Source: Baffinella frigidus (taxonomy: Eukaryota > Cryptophyceae > Cryptomonadales > Baffinellaceae). From it: a stretch of DNA of 14,443 bases. Of the stretch, positions 1 to 7,535 are shown in pieces. Positions within the stretch are counted from its first letter, which is position 1; every line of letters starts with the position of its first letter. The position numbers and the translations under genes are program-made. The notes below the pieces were generated by a model. That model saw only the letters and a list, made by a program, of their open reading frames with translations. It did no database searches and had not been told where the DNA came from. The stretch covers positions 1 through 14,443 of the forward strand of contig MU646666.1 of assembly GCA_026770585.1 (NCBI GenBank), given 5' to 3'.

Positions 1-340
1 ATCTCTATCGCGAGGATCTTTATATGTAAAGAGCCTTCGATATGACAACACGTAATGTGTGTACATCTAAGGCAACACACGAGTCCATTAGGAGTTATAT
101 ATCTGTTCATATCAATTTGGGGCAGATATCGAGTGGGATAGAGGTGGGGGCGAGACGGAGGTGGTGAGTGAGTTGGTTTATTAAATTTATCATCAGATCT
201 GAAATGTCGGACTTGTCCAGAGACCGGGTCCAGTCGATTTCATGTGTTCACCGTGGTAAAAGTTCAACCTGCACAACCTTCATTTTCAAACTAGTCTCGA
301 CCTGTGCAGTCTGCATTTTTGGACTCGTCCAAGAACCAAG
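1..340. other. No recognisable feature
   Basis: I see no gene, structured repeat or RNA here. The short open frames have no domain signature, and the codon composition looks random. Confidence 0.5.
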
Positions 341-432
341 TTCTTTGCACCGGAGGGCCTGATGTGATCCGAGAGAAAGCATGGCTTTTGTGCAGAAAAG
401 TTCCGGTGTCCGCCTATGTTGGGAGCTCGTCC
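341..432 (+). repeat. R1 interspersed repeat, copy a
   Basis: First of six copies of a family of roughly 110 bp. The recognisable order is: GATCCGA, then AGCATGGCTTTT, then a TGCAGAA box, then GTTCCGGTGTCCGCCTATG, then TTGGGAGCTCG. About 31 consecutive bases (402-432 region) are identical to copy c near 1281-1311. An open frame through the repeat changes between copies, so I read it as non-coding mobile or dispersed DNA. The family is unknown to me. Confidence 0.7.
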
Positions 433-506
433 TGAGGACTCAAGGACTCTCACCACGGCGTTTCGGTCCACCGGGCCAAGAAACGTGCGTGCTGCTGTAT
501 GACGTT

Positions 507-610
507 CATCAAAGCTCCAATAGCACCAATAGTTTCTGTTCCGCTTTCTGCAGAACAAGTTGCGGTGTCCGCCTACGGTGGGAGATAAAATAACCTGAAG
601 GACCTACCGA
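507..610 (+). repeat. R1 interspersed repeat, copy b (diverged)
   Basis: It shares the CTGCAGAACAAGTT box, the GGTGTCCGCCTA core and the closing AACCTGAAGGACCTA motif with the other R1 copies. It is preceded by a CAAAGC-CACCAA run, which also precedes copies c and d. Confidence 0.65.
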
Positions 611-952
611 GCCAATGGAACAACTAAGGACTTTCACCTGAAGCACCTGAAAGCCAGGAAAGCCAGGACCAGAATCTGGTCCTGTTTTTCTTATCTGTGC
701 CGAGTTCGCTGGACAGCGGCTGGCGCAAATCAATAGTTTCGCTCCCCAAGAATAGTTGTGTAAAGGAAACTCGTTTTACTACAAATTATAAGACGAGGAC
801 TTGTTTTACAAGGAATTTGAACCCTTTTTTGTTTCGAGTGACCCAGGGACTACAAATGATTAGACAAGGGACCCTTGTTTTATCATTTGTACCAAAAAGA
901 GTAACCCCCCGCCCAGGGGGGGGCGCACCGCCATGGCGATGGCGCAGAGCAG
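611..952. other. No supported gene
   Basis: A 181-codon open frame starts at 697 and continues to 1242. It runs through the R2 and R1 repeats and a homopolymer T tract, and an open frame of 131 codons overlaps it on the other strand. I regard both as chance frames. Two similar motifs around a run of ACAAATTATAAGAC-like sequence (780-890) may be a small degenerate direct duplication. Confidence 0.45.
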
Positions 953-1022
953 GCCGAGGGTCTTCCGGGCCCGTCCGGGTCGTTTTTTTTTTCACCTCAG
1001 GACGAGGCTCGCAACCTGAGGG
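953..1022 (+). repeat. R2 repeat, copy a (T-run plus CCTCAGG/CCTGAGG hairpin)
   Basis: The order is GGGTCTTCCGGGCCC, a run of T, then CACCTCAGGACGAGGCTCGC, then AACCTGAGG. CCTCAGG and CCTGAGG can pair across the GAGGCTCGCAA core. The same arrangement recurs near 1551, 1870 and 4110, so this is a dispersed family. Confidence 0.65.
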
Positions 1023-1227
1023 TTTAGATTTTGTGTTTTTTTGGTGCTTGGAAAAAGGGGGGAAAGGGGACTCGGTCGGACCCAAATGGGTGGAGCCGGG
1101 GAGCTCATCCGTAGATTGTTCCCATCTCCTCAAGAGTGAGATGGGCGTGGCCTTCGATGTGAGTGTAATACAAAGCACCAAAGCACCGAAGCCTTACCCT
1201 TTAGCCGGTTTCTGCCACGATCCTCTG

Positions 1228-1336
1228 TACAGGGGGGCTTGATATGATCCGAAAGGAAGCACGGCCTTTCCGCAGAACCAGTTCCGGTGTCCGCCTATGT
1301 TGGGAGCTCGAAGAACCTAAAGGACCTAAAGGTCCC
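1228..1336 (+). repeat. R1 interspersed repeat, copy c
   Basis: The most complete copy. It runs from a GGGGGGCTTGATATGATCCG start through GAAAGGAAGCACGGCCTTTC and the GTTCCGGTGTCCGCC core to a tail of two AACCTAAAGGACCTAAAGG-like units. It follows R2 copy a by about 200 bp with a CAAAGCACCAAAGCACCGAA stretch between them. The same R2-to-R1 order occurs at 1870-2112, suggesting that R1 and R2 are parts of one larger element. Confidence 0.7.
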
Positions 1337-1540
1337 TCCCCTCGGAGCAGGCAGACGTACGTTCGCGGCGAGGTGCGGCTGATGGGGCAAGTGAATCCGG
1401 GGACATGTTAAGTTTAAAGGAAAATGGATCCCTATTTGTTCATAGGAGTTAGACGAAGGTCAATTAGGGCCCTAAGTAGATTTAATTAGGGCCAGCATCC
1501 GGTTTGATAGGCCCGGAATCGTCCCGCCATCGCGGAGGAC
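1337..1540. other. No supported gene
   Basis: Nothing beyond low-level similarity to flanking repeats is visible. A short TTAGGGCC motif occurs twice around 1466-1495. Confidence 0.4.
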
Positions 1541-1602
1541 CATGCCGGGCTCGTTCGGAGGAGGATTTTTTTCCGCCTCAGGAGGCTCGCAACCTGAGGA
1601 TA
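1541..1602 (+). repeat. R2 repeat, copy b
   Basis: It contains the T-run, CCGCCTCAGGAGGCTCGCAA and CCTGAGG. It lacks the four-base GACG insertion seen in copies a and c. Copy d near 4110 has this shorter form too, giving two subtypes. Confidence 0.6.
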
Positions 1603-1869
1603 TGGGCTTGAGCGTTGACGTCAAAAAAATAGCCTTCACGTCGGTTTACCAACTTATTAAATTTCGCCTTTCCCCCTTTAGAACTCCTGTTTAAGGGACC
1701 TAATAAATCGAAATCAACGAAAGGGCCCCTCGAGGTGTGCTTTGGCCAGAGCCTCTACGTCTCGTCCTACCTCGCCACGTGGTGTGTAGCAGTCGTGTTT
1801 GTTGAACATAATAAACCTGCTTTTCCCCTCTCCCATATTTTATCCCCTCTTCGCCATCGCGAACTTCGA
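1603..1869. other. No supported gene
   Basis: Lower-GC unique-looking sequence with no recognised domain, splice pair or structured repeat. Confidence 0.4.
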
Positions 1870-1935
1870 CGAGGGTCTTCCGGGCCCATTAGGGTCGGGG
1901 TTTTTTTTCGCCTCAGGACGAGACTCGCAACCTCC
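1870..1935 (+). repeat. R2 repeat, copy c
   Basis: It has the GGGTCTTCCGGGCCCA start, a T-run and a CGCCTCAGGACGAGACTCGC core, closely matching copy a. The CCTGAGG partner is eroded to CCTCCACG, so the small hairpin is damaged in this copy. Confidence 0.6.
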
Positions 1936-2008
1936 ACGTTGGGTGCCGGTGGTTTGGCGGCACCAAAGCACCAAAACATCATCAAAGCACCAACGCAAGC
2001 TGCGATCC

Positions 2009-2112
2009 TCTGCACCGGGGAATGCGATTCGAAAGGAAGCATGGCTTTTCTGTAGAACCGTTTCCACTCTCCAGCGTTCTAAGGTGGGAGTTAGAATAAC
2101 CTAAAGGAACTA
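2009..2112 (+). repeat. R1 interspersed repeat, copy d
   Basis: It has CTCTGCACCGGGGAATGCGA, then AAAGGAAGCATGGCTTTTCT, GTAGAACCGTTTCC, and the closing AACCTAAAGGAACTAAA motif. The centre (GGTGTCCGCC) is replaced by a diverged stretch. Confidence 0.65.
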
Positions 2113-2123
2113 AACGGCGGACA

Positions 2124-2231
2124 AATAACCCCACGTAGGCAATAGCGTAGGGACATAGGGGGGTTCATGTGGATAAGGTTACGGAAGGTCTGTGGATTAT
2201 TTACCGAAAATCCCTGCGTAGCCCGCTTTGT
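2124..2231 (+). repeat. F foldback element, copy 1
   Basis: First of four copies; the others lie at 13100-13160, 13501-13620 (inverted) and 13959-14083. The shared order is: AATAACCCC, a hairpin of the CCCTACGG/CCGTAGGG kind, GGGACATAGGGGGG, GGATAAGGTTACGGAA, then ACCGAAAATCCCTNCGTAGC. This copy lies 11 kb from the others, so the family is dispersed and not only a local duplication inside the C2 gene. Confidence 0.65.
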
Positions 2232-2380
2232 CACTACAGATGGTGTGCGTTGCAAAAAAACGCAAACGAAACTACATTTTTCGGGGGGCTGGAGCCCTCA
2301 CGTCTTGTCCCATCTCTCTTCCTGGCGTGCAGCTGTCGTGCTCAGCAATTTATTAAAACTCGCTTTCCCCCCGCTTCGGG

Positions 2381-3050
2381 GATTAGGGTTTAGGTTTGGG
2401 TGTAGGATTAAGGGTTAAGGGTTTACGGTTAAGGGTTTAGGGGTGAGGGTTTAGGGGTTAGGGATAATCCCTAAAGGATAGGGGTTTACGGTTTACGGTT
2501 AAGGGTTTACGGTTAAGGGTTTACGGTTTACGGTTTATAGCTAAGGGTTTGGAGATAGGTTTAGGTGTTAAGTTTTAGCATTTAGGGTTTAGAGTTTAGG
2601 GTTTAGGGTTTAGGGTTTAGGAGTTGGGGGTTAGGGTTTCGGGTTTGGGGTTTAGGGTTCAGGTTTTAGGGTTTAAGCATTAAGGTTGAGTGTTTAGGGT
2701 TTGGAGTTTTTAGTGAGCAGGGTTTATGGTTCAGGGTTCAGGGTTCAGAGTTTATGGTTTATGGTTTAGGGTTTGTGGTTTAGGATTTATGGTTTAGGGT
2801 TTAGGGTTTAGGATTTAGGGTTTGGGGAATAGGTTTCATGGTTTATGGGTTTGGGTGTATTGTAAAGGGTTTAGTGTGCAAGGTTTATGGTTTATGGTTT
2901 ATGGTTTATGGTTTATGGTTTATGGTTTATGGCTTAGGGTTTATGGTTTATGGTCTATGGTTTAGGGTTAGGATTTAGGGTTCAGGGGTTAGGGGTTAGG
3001 GGTAGGGGTTTACAGGGATGAGGGTTTGGGGTGTAGGGTTTAGGATTGTA
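2381..3050 (+). repeat. Interstitial telomere-like array 1 (degenerate TTTAGGG)
   Basis: About 670 bases of 7-mer-like units. Canonical TTTAGGG is mixed with variants that cluster in blocks: TTTACGG with TTAAGGG around 2418-2545, canonical units around 2583-2620, and TTTATGG around 2750-2960 with about seven consecutive units from 2884. Such clustering suggests local amplification of variants. No gene is present. Confidence 0.9.
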
Positions 3051-3052
3051 AG

Positions 3053-3170
3053 GACGGCAAACCTTTAGGTCCTTTAGGTTTTGAGTTCGCCCAACATAGC
3101 CCAACGACACGGCCCTCCGTAGGAAGGATCTGCAGAAAAAGCATTTTTGCTTTCGGATCGCATTGAGTTC
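3053..3170 (-). repeat. R1 interspersed repeat, copy e, inside telomere-like DNA
   Basis: Reverse-strand R1. The + strand shows CCTTTAGGTCCTTTAGGTTT, then CCCAACATAG, then CTGCAGAAAAAGCATTTTTG and CTTTCGGATCGCA. It sits between the two telomere-like arrays and divides them. Confidence 0.7.
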
Positions 3171-3175
3171 GGATT

Positions 3176-3634
3176 GAGAGTTGGGGGTTTAGGATTTAGA
3201 GGGGTTTAGGGTTTAGGGTGTAGGGCTCAGGGTTTAGGGTTTAGGGTTTAGGGTTTAGGGTTTAGAGTTTAAGGTTTAGGGTTGAGGGTTGAGAGTTGAG
3301 GGTTTAGGGTTGAGGCTTTGGGGTTTAGGGTTCAGGGTTCAGGGTTCATGGTTTAGGGTTTAGGGTTGAGATGAGTTTGGGGTTTAGTGTTTGGGGTTTA
3401 GTGTTTAGTGTTTAGGGTTTAGGGTTTGGGGTTTAGGGTTCAGGGTTTAGGGCTCATGGTTTACGAATTAGGGTTTAGGGTTTAGGGTTTAAGGTTTAGG
3501 GTTCAGGGTTTAGGGTTTAGGGTTTAGGGTTTAGGGTTTAGAGTCTAGGGTTTAAGGTTTAGTATTTAGTATTTAGTATAAAGTATTTAGGGTTTAGGGG
3601 TTAGGGTTCAGGGTTTAGGGTGTAGGGTGTAGTA
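3176..3634 (+). repeat. Interstitial telomere-like array 2
   Basis: About 460 bases of TTTAGGG and variants (TTCAGGG, TTTGGGG, TTTAGTG, TTTAGTA). Runs of canonical units occur near 3232-3265 and 3471-3540. It has the same orientation as array 1. Confidence 0.9.
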
Positions 3635-3637
3635 GAG

Positions 3638-3760
3638 TGGCGAACCTTTAGGTCCTTGAGGTTTCAATTTCTCCCAACATATGCCAACGCCACGCCCTTC
3701 CGTAGAAGGGATCTGCAGAGAAAGCATTTTTGCCTTCGGATCGCGTTTAGCTCTCCAATG
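3638..3760 (-). repeat. R1 interspersed repeat, copy f, at the end of array 2
   Basis: Reverse-strand R1 with ACCTTTAGGTCCTTGAGGTT, CCCAACATATG, TCTGCAGAGAAAGCATTTTT and CCTTCGGATCGCG. Copies e and f both directly follow a telomere-like tract in the same relative orientation, so array plus R1 may be a unit that was duplicated. Confidence 0.7.
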
Positions 3761-4109
3761 CAGAGGCTCGTGTAGAGGGGATAAAGGGGGGCTCTCTTGG
3801 GGTGTTTGAGGCTACCCAAGTGGGCGCGCGCTCGCCCACGCACCGAACCCAAGTCAGCCTTTCTGAGGCTCATGGTGTCCCACGGTTGAAGTGTAAGGGC
3901 TTCAACCACGGATACCCCACAAGGTGGAATGGCTAAGGAGGGGTAGACGACCTTAGGGTTTTCCGGGCCGTTTTTGGAGGTGTTCCCGAAATCCTTACGC
4001 AAATCTGAAATCACATTCGTGGACCAACTTTCAATTCTGTTTCAAGAAAGCGCGCTCAGATTTTTGTGATGAGTGGGGGAACATCATGTTCCCACACCAA
4101 ACTGCCAGG
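3761..4109. other. No supported gene
   Basis: A 116-codon minus-strand open frame (3664-4014) begins in this stretch and ends inside R1 copy f. It has no recognisable domain, and I treat it as chance. Confidence 0.45.
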
Positions 4110-4157
4110 ATCTCGTTCTGGCCGATTTTTTCCACCTCAGGAGGCTCGCAACCTGAT
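4110..4157 (+). repeat. R2 repeat, copy d
   Basis: GATCTCGTTCTGGCCG, a T-run, CACCTCAGGAGGCTCGC and AACCTGA, in the short subtype like copy b. Confidence 0.6.
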
Positions 4158-4244
4158 TCTAAATTTAACTGCTTCAAATCCGAGGGAGGGGGCTGTTCTT
4201 CTGGGAAAGTGCACCGTGTTGCGTGTACCGCCGCACGAAGCACC

Positions 4245-4394
4245 ATGCCCAAGAAGAAAAAGGCCGCGCCGCGGCCCAAGTTCCGCCCGGTCTGTATCTC
4301 ACTCCCTCCTGCCCCCCCCTGGACATCTCAACAAACCAGAAAAGGCCCGTCGGGTCGAACCAGGCCAGGAGGAACATTCGCCACGCCGTTCTAG
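4245..4394 (+). CDS. Possible first exon with a basic N-terminus (weak)
   Basis: An ATG in the context CACCATG starts a frame beginning MPKKKKAAPRPKFRP, a lysine-rich stretch of the sort found in nuclear localisation signals or disordered basic tails. The frame closes after 49 codons. A GTCTGT at about 4290 could be a weak splice donor. The surrounding 4240-4970 is GC-rich, with long overlapping open frames on both strands, as expected for GC-rich sequence lacking stops by chance. No family is recognised, and no joining exon could be identified. Confidence 0.2.
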   Translation: MPKKKKAAPRPKFRPVCISLPPAPPWTSQQTRKGPSGRTRPGGTFATPF

Positions 4395-4473
4395 GGAAAG
4401 TCGCTCCAGTTGATCATAGCAGCGCCCGCCCACCGACGCCCCGAATTTCTCGCGAGCCTTCCCCGGTTCAAAT

Positions 4474-5151
4474 TTGCCGTCCTCAGCTCTTCCACGGTTT
4501 CTCGATCCTTGCAACTCAAACCTGACATCGACGTGGACCCCTGACGCCATGCCCTCTCCTTCGAGCAGCGTACATCGCTCAGCACTGAGGTGGCGCGAGA
4601 CCTCGATGATCCCATGCATCTGGATCTCGTCCGATCCGTCACCTCCACTGAGGTCCTCCTTCTACCCTCCCACAACCCCGGAAGGAGCTACAATTCCCCA
4701 CGCGCCCCCCGATCCCCAGCAGGGTCACCTCAACCCACCCCCCGCATCCCTCCCCCAGGAGGTGCTGAACCCGCAGCGCGCGGCGTCCTCGCTCGGCACC
4801 CCAGACACCTCGCTCCGCGGCGACACAAGCCACTCGCGCAGCACGGTGCCAACTCGATCGCAGGAGGTCCGCAGCCCTGCTCTCCAGCGCTGCCGCATTC
4901 TTCCAATCTGGCGAGCCCGGGATCTTTCTCGCTCCAAAATTGACGGATTTGTACCGCACACCCAGCATGTCAACTTGAGAATAGTTGGTCAACCCGAGTG
5001 CGGCAGAACTAGGCTCTCCTCAGTTTCGCGTGGTTTCGGCGTGGGCTGCCACGGGCTACGATCGAGGGGGATCCTACCTCCACCAGCCACCAGCAGAGAA
5101 CCAAATCGGGGTATGCCACCTGCAGTAAATTTCACCAGGGATACACCCTGA
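4474..5151 (+). CDS. Long proline/serine-rich open frame, doubtful
   Basis: A 225-codon open frame rich in Pro, Ser, Arg and His, with no recognisable domain. Overlapping frames of about 94-117 codons are open on the other strand and in another + frame. The last third runs into an R3 repeat copy (4912-5014) and an inverted-repeat arm (5095-5112), which argues against a conserved C-terminus. It could be low-complexity coding sequence or chance. I include it because it is the longest open frame in the window. Confidence 0.15.
   Translation: MPSSALPRFLDPCNSNLTSTWTPDAMPSPSSSVHRSALRWRETSMIPCIWISSDPSPPLRSSFYPPTTPEGATIPHAPPDPQQGHLNPPPASLPQEVLNPQRAASSLGTPDTSLRGDTSHSRSTVPTRSQEVRSPALQRCRILPIWRARDLSRSKIDGFVPHTQHVNLRIVGQPECGRTRLSSVSRGFGVGCHGLRSRGILPPPATSREPNRGMPPAVNFTRDTP
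4912..5014. repeat. R3 repeat, copy a
   Basis: It shares AGCCCGGGATCTTTCTCGC, CCAAAATTGACGGATTTGTA, CATGTCAACTTGAGAATAG and CGGCAGAACTAGG with 7191-7290, and the TTGACGGATT core and end motif with 6935-7064. It is a dispersed element of about 100 bp, of unknown class. Confidence 0.6.
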
Positions 5152-5204
5152 GGGTTTATCTCTGGTGATAAAATTTACTCAACGCCACCCCGATTTGGTT
5201 CTCT
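5095..5204. mobile_element. Foldback (MITE-like) element 1
   Basis: An 18-bp perfect terminal inverted repeat, AGAGAACCAAATCGGGGT at 5095-5112 and its complement at 5187-5204, encloses a second, imperfect inverted repeat (AGTAAATTT/AAATTTACT with CACCAGGGA/TCTCTGGTG). The whole forms a near-continuous hairpin of about 110 bases. It has no coding capacity. The structure fits a small non-autonomous DNA transposon or a hairpin precursor; no target duplication is clear. Confidence 0.65.
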
Positions 5205-5220
5205 TCTGATTTCATCCGGA

Positions 5221-5373
5221 CGAGTATTTCTGAGAAATACGATTTCGGAGACCACCGATGCGATTTTGGTGTATCTTAAGGCTATGTGTTGTGAAGTTAC
5301 TGCTATGAAAGGCCAATATGAACAGCCCCTAAGCCTTAATATACACCAAAATCGTATTCCTCAGAAATACTCG
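5221..5373. mobile_element. Foldback (MITE-like) element 2
   Basis: The left arm CGAGTATTTCTGAGAAATAC...GATTTTGGTGTATCTTAAGG is complementary to the right arm at 5332-5373 (AGCCTTAATATACACCAAAA...CTCAGAAATACTCG). The left arm holds about 20 extra bases (near 5241-5262) that partly duplicate the CGATTT motif, and the spacer is about 48 bases. It begins only 17 bases after element 1 ends, so one may have inserted beside the other. Confidence 0.7.
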
Positions 5374-5506
5374 CCGTGATGAGATTGCTGGTGGCTGGAT
5401 CCAGCTCCTGAGAATGCACCACGTTTTTTGGCTTCGCGTTTCAATGAATGCAATCTCCTCTCCATTTTTTTCTGCTCGTTCTTGAATTTCCAAACATCCT
5501 TCGAGC

Positions 5507-5752
5507 ATGGAAAGTGGAGAGGATAATGAGATGACACGAAACCGGCACTCACCAACCCACCTCTCTCTCTCCTACATCAGAGGTTCCCGGCGTATGGAAA
5601 GTGGTGAGAGCATAGTCCCGGAGAGGGAGACTAGAGAACGCACACGAGATCAAAGAACGAAACCGGCACTGAACAGCCCACCTCTCTCTCCTACATCAGA
5701 GGTTCCCGGCGAAGAAACGAACCCGGTACTGAACAACCCACCGCTCTCTCCT
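5507..5752 (+). repeat. Tandem repeat R4, three units
   Basis: Units start near 5507, 5593 and 5712. Units 1 and 2 begin ATGGAAAGTGGNGAG. All share an AACGAAACCGGCACTGAAC-like box, a CCCACCTCTCTCTCC box and, in units 1 and 2, ACATCAGAGGTTCCCGGCG. An open frame (5507-5818) crosses the array, but the frame shifts between units, so coding is unlikely. Confidence 0.65.
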
Positions 5753-5754
5753 GT

Positions 5755-5959
5755 CCACCAGCAACCCGTAGCAGCTTATACCGGATCCTGGCAAGGATTC
5801 GGGCATTTCATCTTTTAAAAACTCTTTCCTACGACCCTACGGTAGGAAACCCTAGGGACCTAGAATTGCTGACGGGAGATACCAAGGAGATTTCCTTGAT
5901 TTGGCTGAAATTTACTGCAGTACCCGATCCGGATATAAGCTGCTACGGGTTGCTGGTGG
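5755..5959. repeat. Inverted repeat, 33-base arms
   Basis: The arm at 5755-5787 (CCACCAGCAACCCGTAGCAG...) is complementary to 5926-5959 with a two-base difference (TATACCGG versus TATATCCGG). The spacer holds a smaller hairpin, TTTCCTAC...GTAGGAAA at about 5824-5849. Just outside the right arm, TATCAGAGGTTCCCG matches the end of the R4 unit, so R4 and this repeat share an origin. Confidence 0.7.
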
Positions 5960-6178
5960 GTATCAGAGGTTCCCGACGTGACCCCGCGAGTGTTCAGCGC
6001 CGGCGGATACTCAAGACCTTCTGCGACTCCTTTATTACGGCGTCTAAAACCCCATCTTAAAAGGGAATCGAGGAAATGCTGACGGCTAAAACCCCCCACT
6101 ACAAGTATCCACGCGGTTTTCTGTTCCAGCAACCGGGAAACCCTCGTGGCTGAAGGCAAATCGCACCGGGGTAAATCA

Positions 6179-6250
6179 GCTGATTCTGGCGAATCTCTCA
6201 GCGGTCCCCACGCAACGGAGTGTACTCGCTGATTGTGGTGAATCTCTCAG
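6179..6250 (+). repeat. Direct repeat, two 23-base copies
   Basis: GCTGATTCTGGCGAATCTCT at 6179 recurs as GCTGATTGTGGTGAATCTCT at 6228, both followed by CAG. There are two substitutions and the period is 49. No function is apparent. Confidence 0.6.
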
Positions 6251-6400
6251 AGGACTCCTCCGTACCCCCGAGAGCGGTCAGCGCCGGCGCTCGGAGGCGG
6301 CGGGACGCTCTCGTTCTCGGATCAACGAAGAGGGTCGTATGATCGAGGGGGGACGCCGTCGAGCGCGCCGGGGGGAGGGTGGGGGTCGGGCGGGGGGGTG

Positions 6401-6436
6401 GGGCACTTCGTTTCGGACGGCGCGGAAGTGCTGCAG
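6401..6436 (+). CDS. Exon-like segment GHFVSDGAEVLQ, copy 1
   Basis: Twelve codons followed immediately by GTAGAG, an acceptable splice donor. Against copies 2 and 3 the changes are AAC/CAC, CTT/GTT (Leu/Val), GAT/GAC and GGT/GGC (both silent) and GAC/GAA (Asp/Glu). They are silent or conservative in this frame, as expected for a segment that has been translated. The motif (Phe, then Asp-Gly, then Val-Leu before a phase-0 donor) resembles the stretch before calcium loop 3 of a C2 domain, but that assignment is inference. GA microsatellite sequence follows directly. Confidence 0.4.
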
Positions 6437-6511
6437 GTAGAGACAGAGAGGCAGAGAGAGAGAAAGAGAGAGAGAGAGGGAGAGGGAGAGAGAGAGAGAG
6501 AGTGGAGGAGG
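6437..6511 (+). repeat. GA/GAGA microsatellite 1
   Basis: An almost pure purine run of AGAGAG with interruptions. It creates long artificial frames of Arg-Glu on + and Leu-Ser on -, which are not genes. Confidence 0.9.
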
Positions 6512-6543
6512 GTGCTTGTCATACCTGCCACGGCGGGGCGACG

Positions 6544-6579
6544 GGGAACTTCCTTTCGGATGGTGCGGACGTGCTGCAG
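6544..6579 (+). CDS. Exon-like segment GNFLSDGADVLQ, copy 2
   Basis: Identical to copy 3 over all twelve codons and into the following GTCTGGA. Immediately upstream is TCATACCTGCCACGGCGGGG, which partly recurs after the second GA tract (6651-6670). The block of exon-like end, GA tract and GTGGAGGAGGGT is therefore tandemly repeated, with a period of about 143 from copy 1. The donor GTCTGG is weak. Confidence 0.4.
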
Positions 6580-6582
6580 GTC

Positions 6583-6642
6583 TGGAGAGAGCGAGAGAGA
6601 GAGAGAGCGAGCGAGCGAGACAGAGAGAGAGAGAGAGAGTGG
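6583..6642 (+). repeat. GA/GAGC microsatellite 2
   Basis: A GAGAGAGCGAGAGA purine run matching microsatellite 1 in position relative to the exon-like segment. Both begin directly after the presumed donor. Confidence 0.9.
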
Positions 6643-6824
6643 AGGAGGGTACTTGTCGTACCCGGCGGGGCCACGCAGGGCTGGAGGGGGGGGGTATTCA
6701 AAAGTCATTTTTTCGAGAGAAAACGGTCAAAAGTTAATTTTTAGAGGAGAACGACTCCAAGAACGCACCAATGGCTCCAAGACCGCACCTGGAATACCCT
6801 ACCCAAGAGCCTGGCGTGGTGATG

Positions 6825-6860
6825 GGGAACTTCCTTTCGGATGGTGCGGACGTGCTGCAG
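6825..6860 (+). CDS. Exon-like segment GNFLSDGADVLQ, copy 3
   Basis: Same twelve codons and the same GTCTGGA donor context as copy 2, but without the GA tract. The upstream sequence differs from copy 2 apart from a few bases, so similarity starts at about the GATGGGGAAC boundary. No acceptor is obvious for any copy. Confidence 0.4.
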
Positions 6861-6934
6861 GTCTGGATGTGTGGTGAGTTTGTCGTTGTGGTTCGGAAGC
6901 AGCGTGGGGGTGGCTGTGCGGGGACCACCGACCT

Positions 6935-7064
6935 CTAGCTCTGCCTGACTCGGGTTGACTGATTGTTTTCACTCGAAAAGTTGACGGATTTGCACCAAAA
7001 CCCCGGGGAATTGACTTCCGGTCTCGTCGAATGGACGAGACCAAATCGTGTGAGGCAGAGCTAG
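6935..7064. mobile_element. R3 element with terminal inverted repeats, copy b
   Basis: CTAGCTCTGCCT at 6935-6946 is the exact complement of AGGCAGAGCTAG at 7053-7064, giving a 130-bp element with 12-bp perfect ends. Inside lie the R3 core AAGTTGACGGATTTGCACC and a 9-bp perfect hairpin (GGTCTCGTC/GACGAGACC, 7020-7042). It is non-coding and resembles a non-autonomous DNA transposon. Confidence 0.6.
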
Positions 7065-7190
7065 GACCTAGTCCAGTGGCTCCAATGATGCTCCACGGAG
7101 CCTGTTTGGAGTGGACGTGTTTGACCATGTAGCCAACCCCTTTTTTTCTGCGGGGGTTGCCTGAAATCGAGCGCTGCTTCAGCCGATTTG

Positions 7191-7290
7191 GGCCCGGGCT
7201 CTTTTCCGCCCCAAAGTTGACGGATTGGTACCACAGACCAAGCTTGACAACTTAAGCGTAGTCAGCCGACCCGACTGAGGCAGAGCTAGG
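7191..7290. repeat. R3 repeat, copy c
   Basis: It has GGCCCGGGCTCTTTTCCGCC, CCAAAGTTGACGGATTGGTA, CCACAGACC, GCTTGACAACTTAAGCGTAG and the end motif GAGGCAGAGCTAGG. The outer left terminus seen in copy b is missing. Confidence 0.6.
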
Positions 7291-7422
7291 AAATCTGTAC
7301 TCCCTGGTACGAATCCGCCAGACCTCAGGCCTTTCAGCCTAAGCCCAACTCCCAAAGCCTAAACCCCAAGCCCCCATAGACCCCCTTCGGGTGTCAACTC
7401 TAACCCCTGAACCCTACGGCAG

Positions 7423-7490
7423 GTTCTGGACTCGGAGGACTGGGGAGAGGACACAGAGCTGCAGTTCACGCTCGCGCGCGACAAGAGCAG
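7423..7490 (+). CDS. Candidate exon, VLDSEDWGEDTELQFTLARD
   Basis: After an acceptor CTACGGCAG the frame reads the residues in the call and then KS, before AG|GTCCCC. The start in phase 0 and the V-x-D-S-E/D opening resemble exon D of the C2 gene (VWDSDNNN), and it could follow the GNFLSDGADVLQ segment in phase. It may be a remnant of another C2 domain upstream of the main one, but no other exon of such a domain was found between here and 7978. The minus strand is also open. Confidence is low. Confidence 0.3.
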
Positions 7491-7535
7491 GTCCCCTCTC
7501 GATAACGCTCCACTCTCTGGGTCCTGCTCAGACAT

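Noticed and set aside
697-1242. 181-codon + strand open frame
   Set aside because: It crosses dispersed repeats R2 and R1 and a T homopolymer, with overlapping frames on the other strand and no domain.
2381-3634. True chromosome end
   Set aside because: The arrays are degenerate, interrupted by R1 and flanked by ordinary sequence on both sides, so they are interstitial.
6322-6877. Long overlapping frames of Arg-Glu (+) and Leu-Ser (-) repeats
   Set aside because: They are created by the GA microsatellites. Only the short SDGADVLQ segment shows codon-level constraint.
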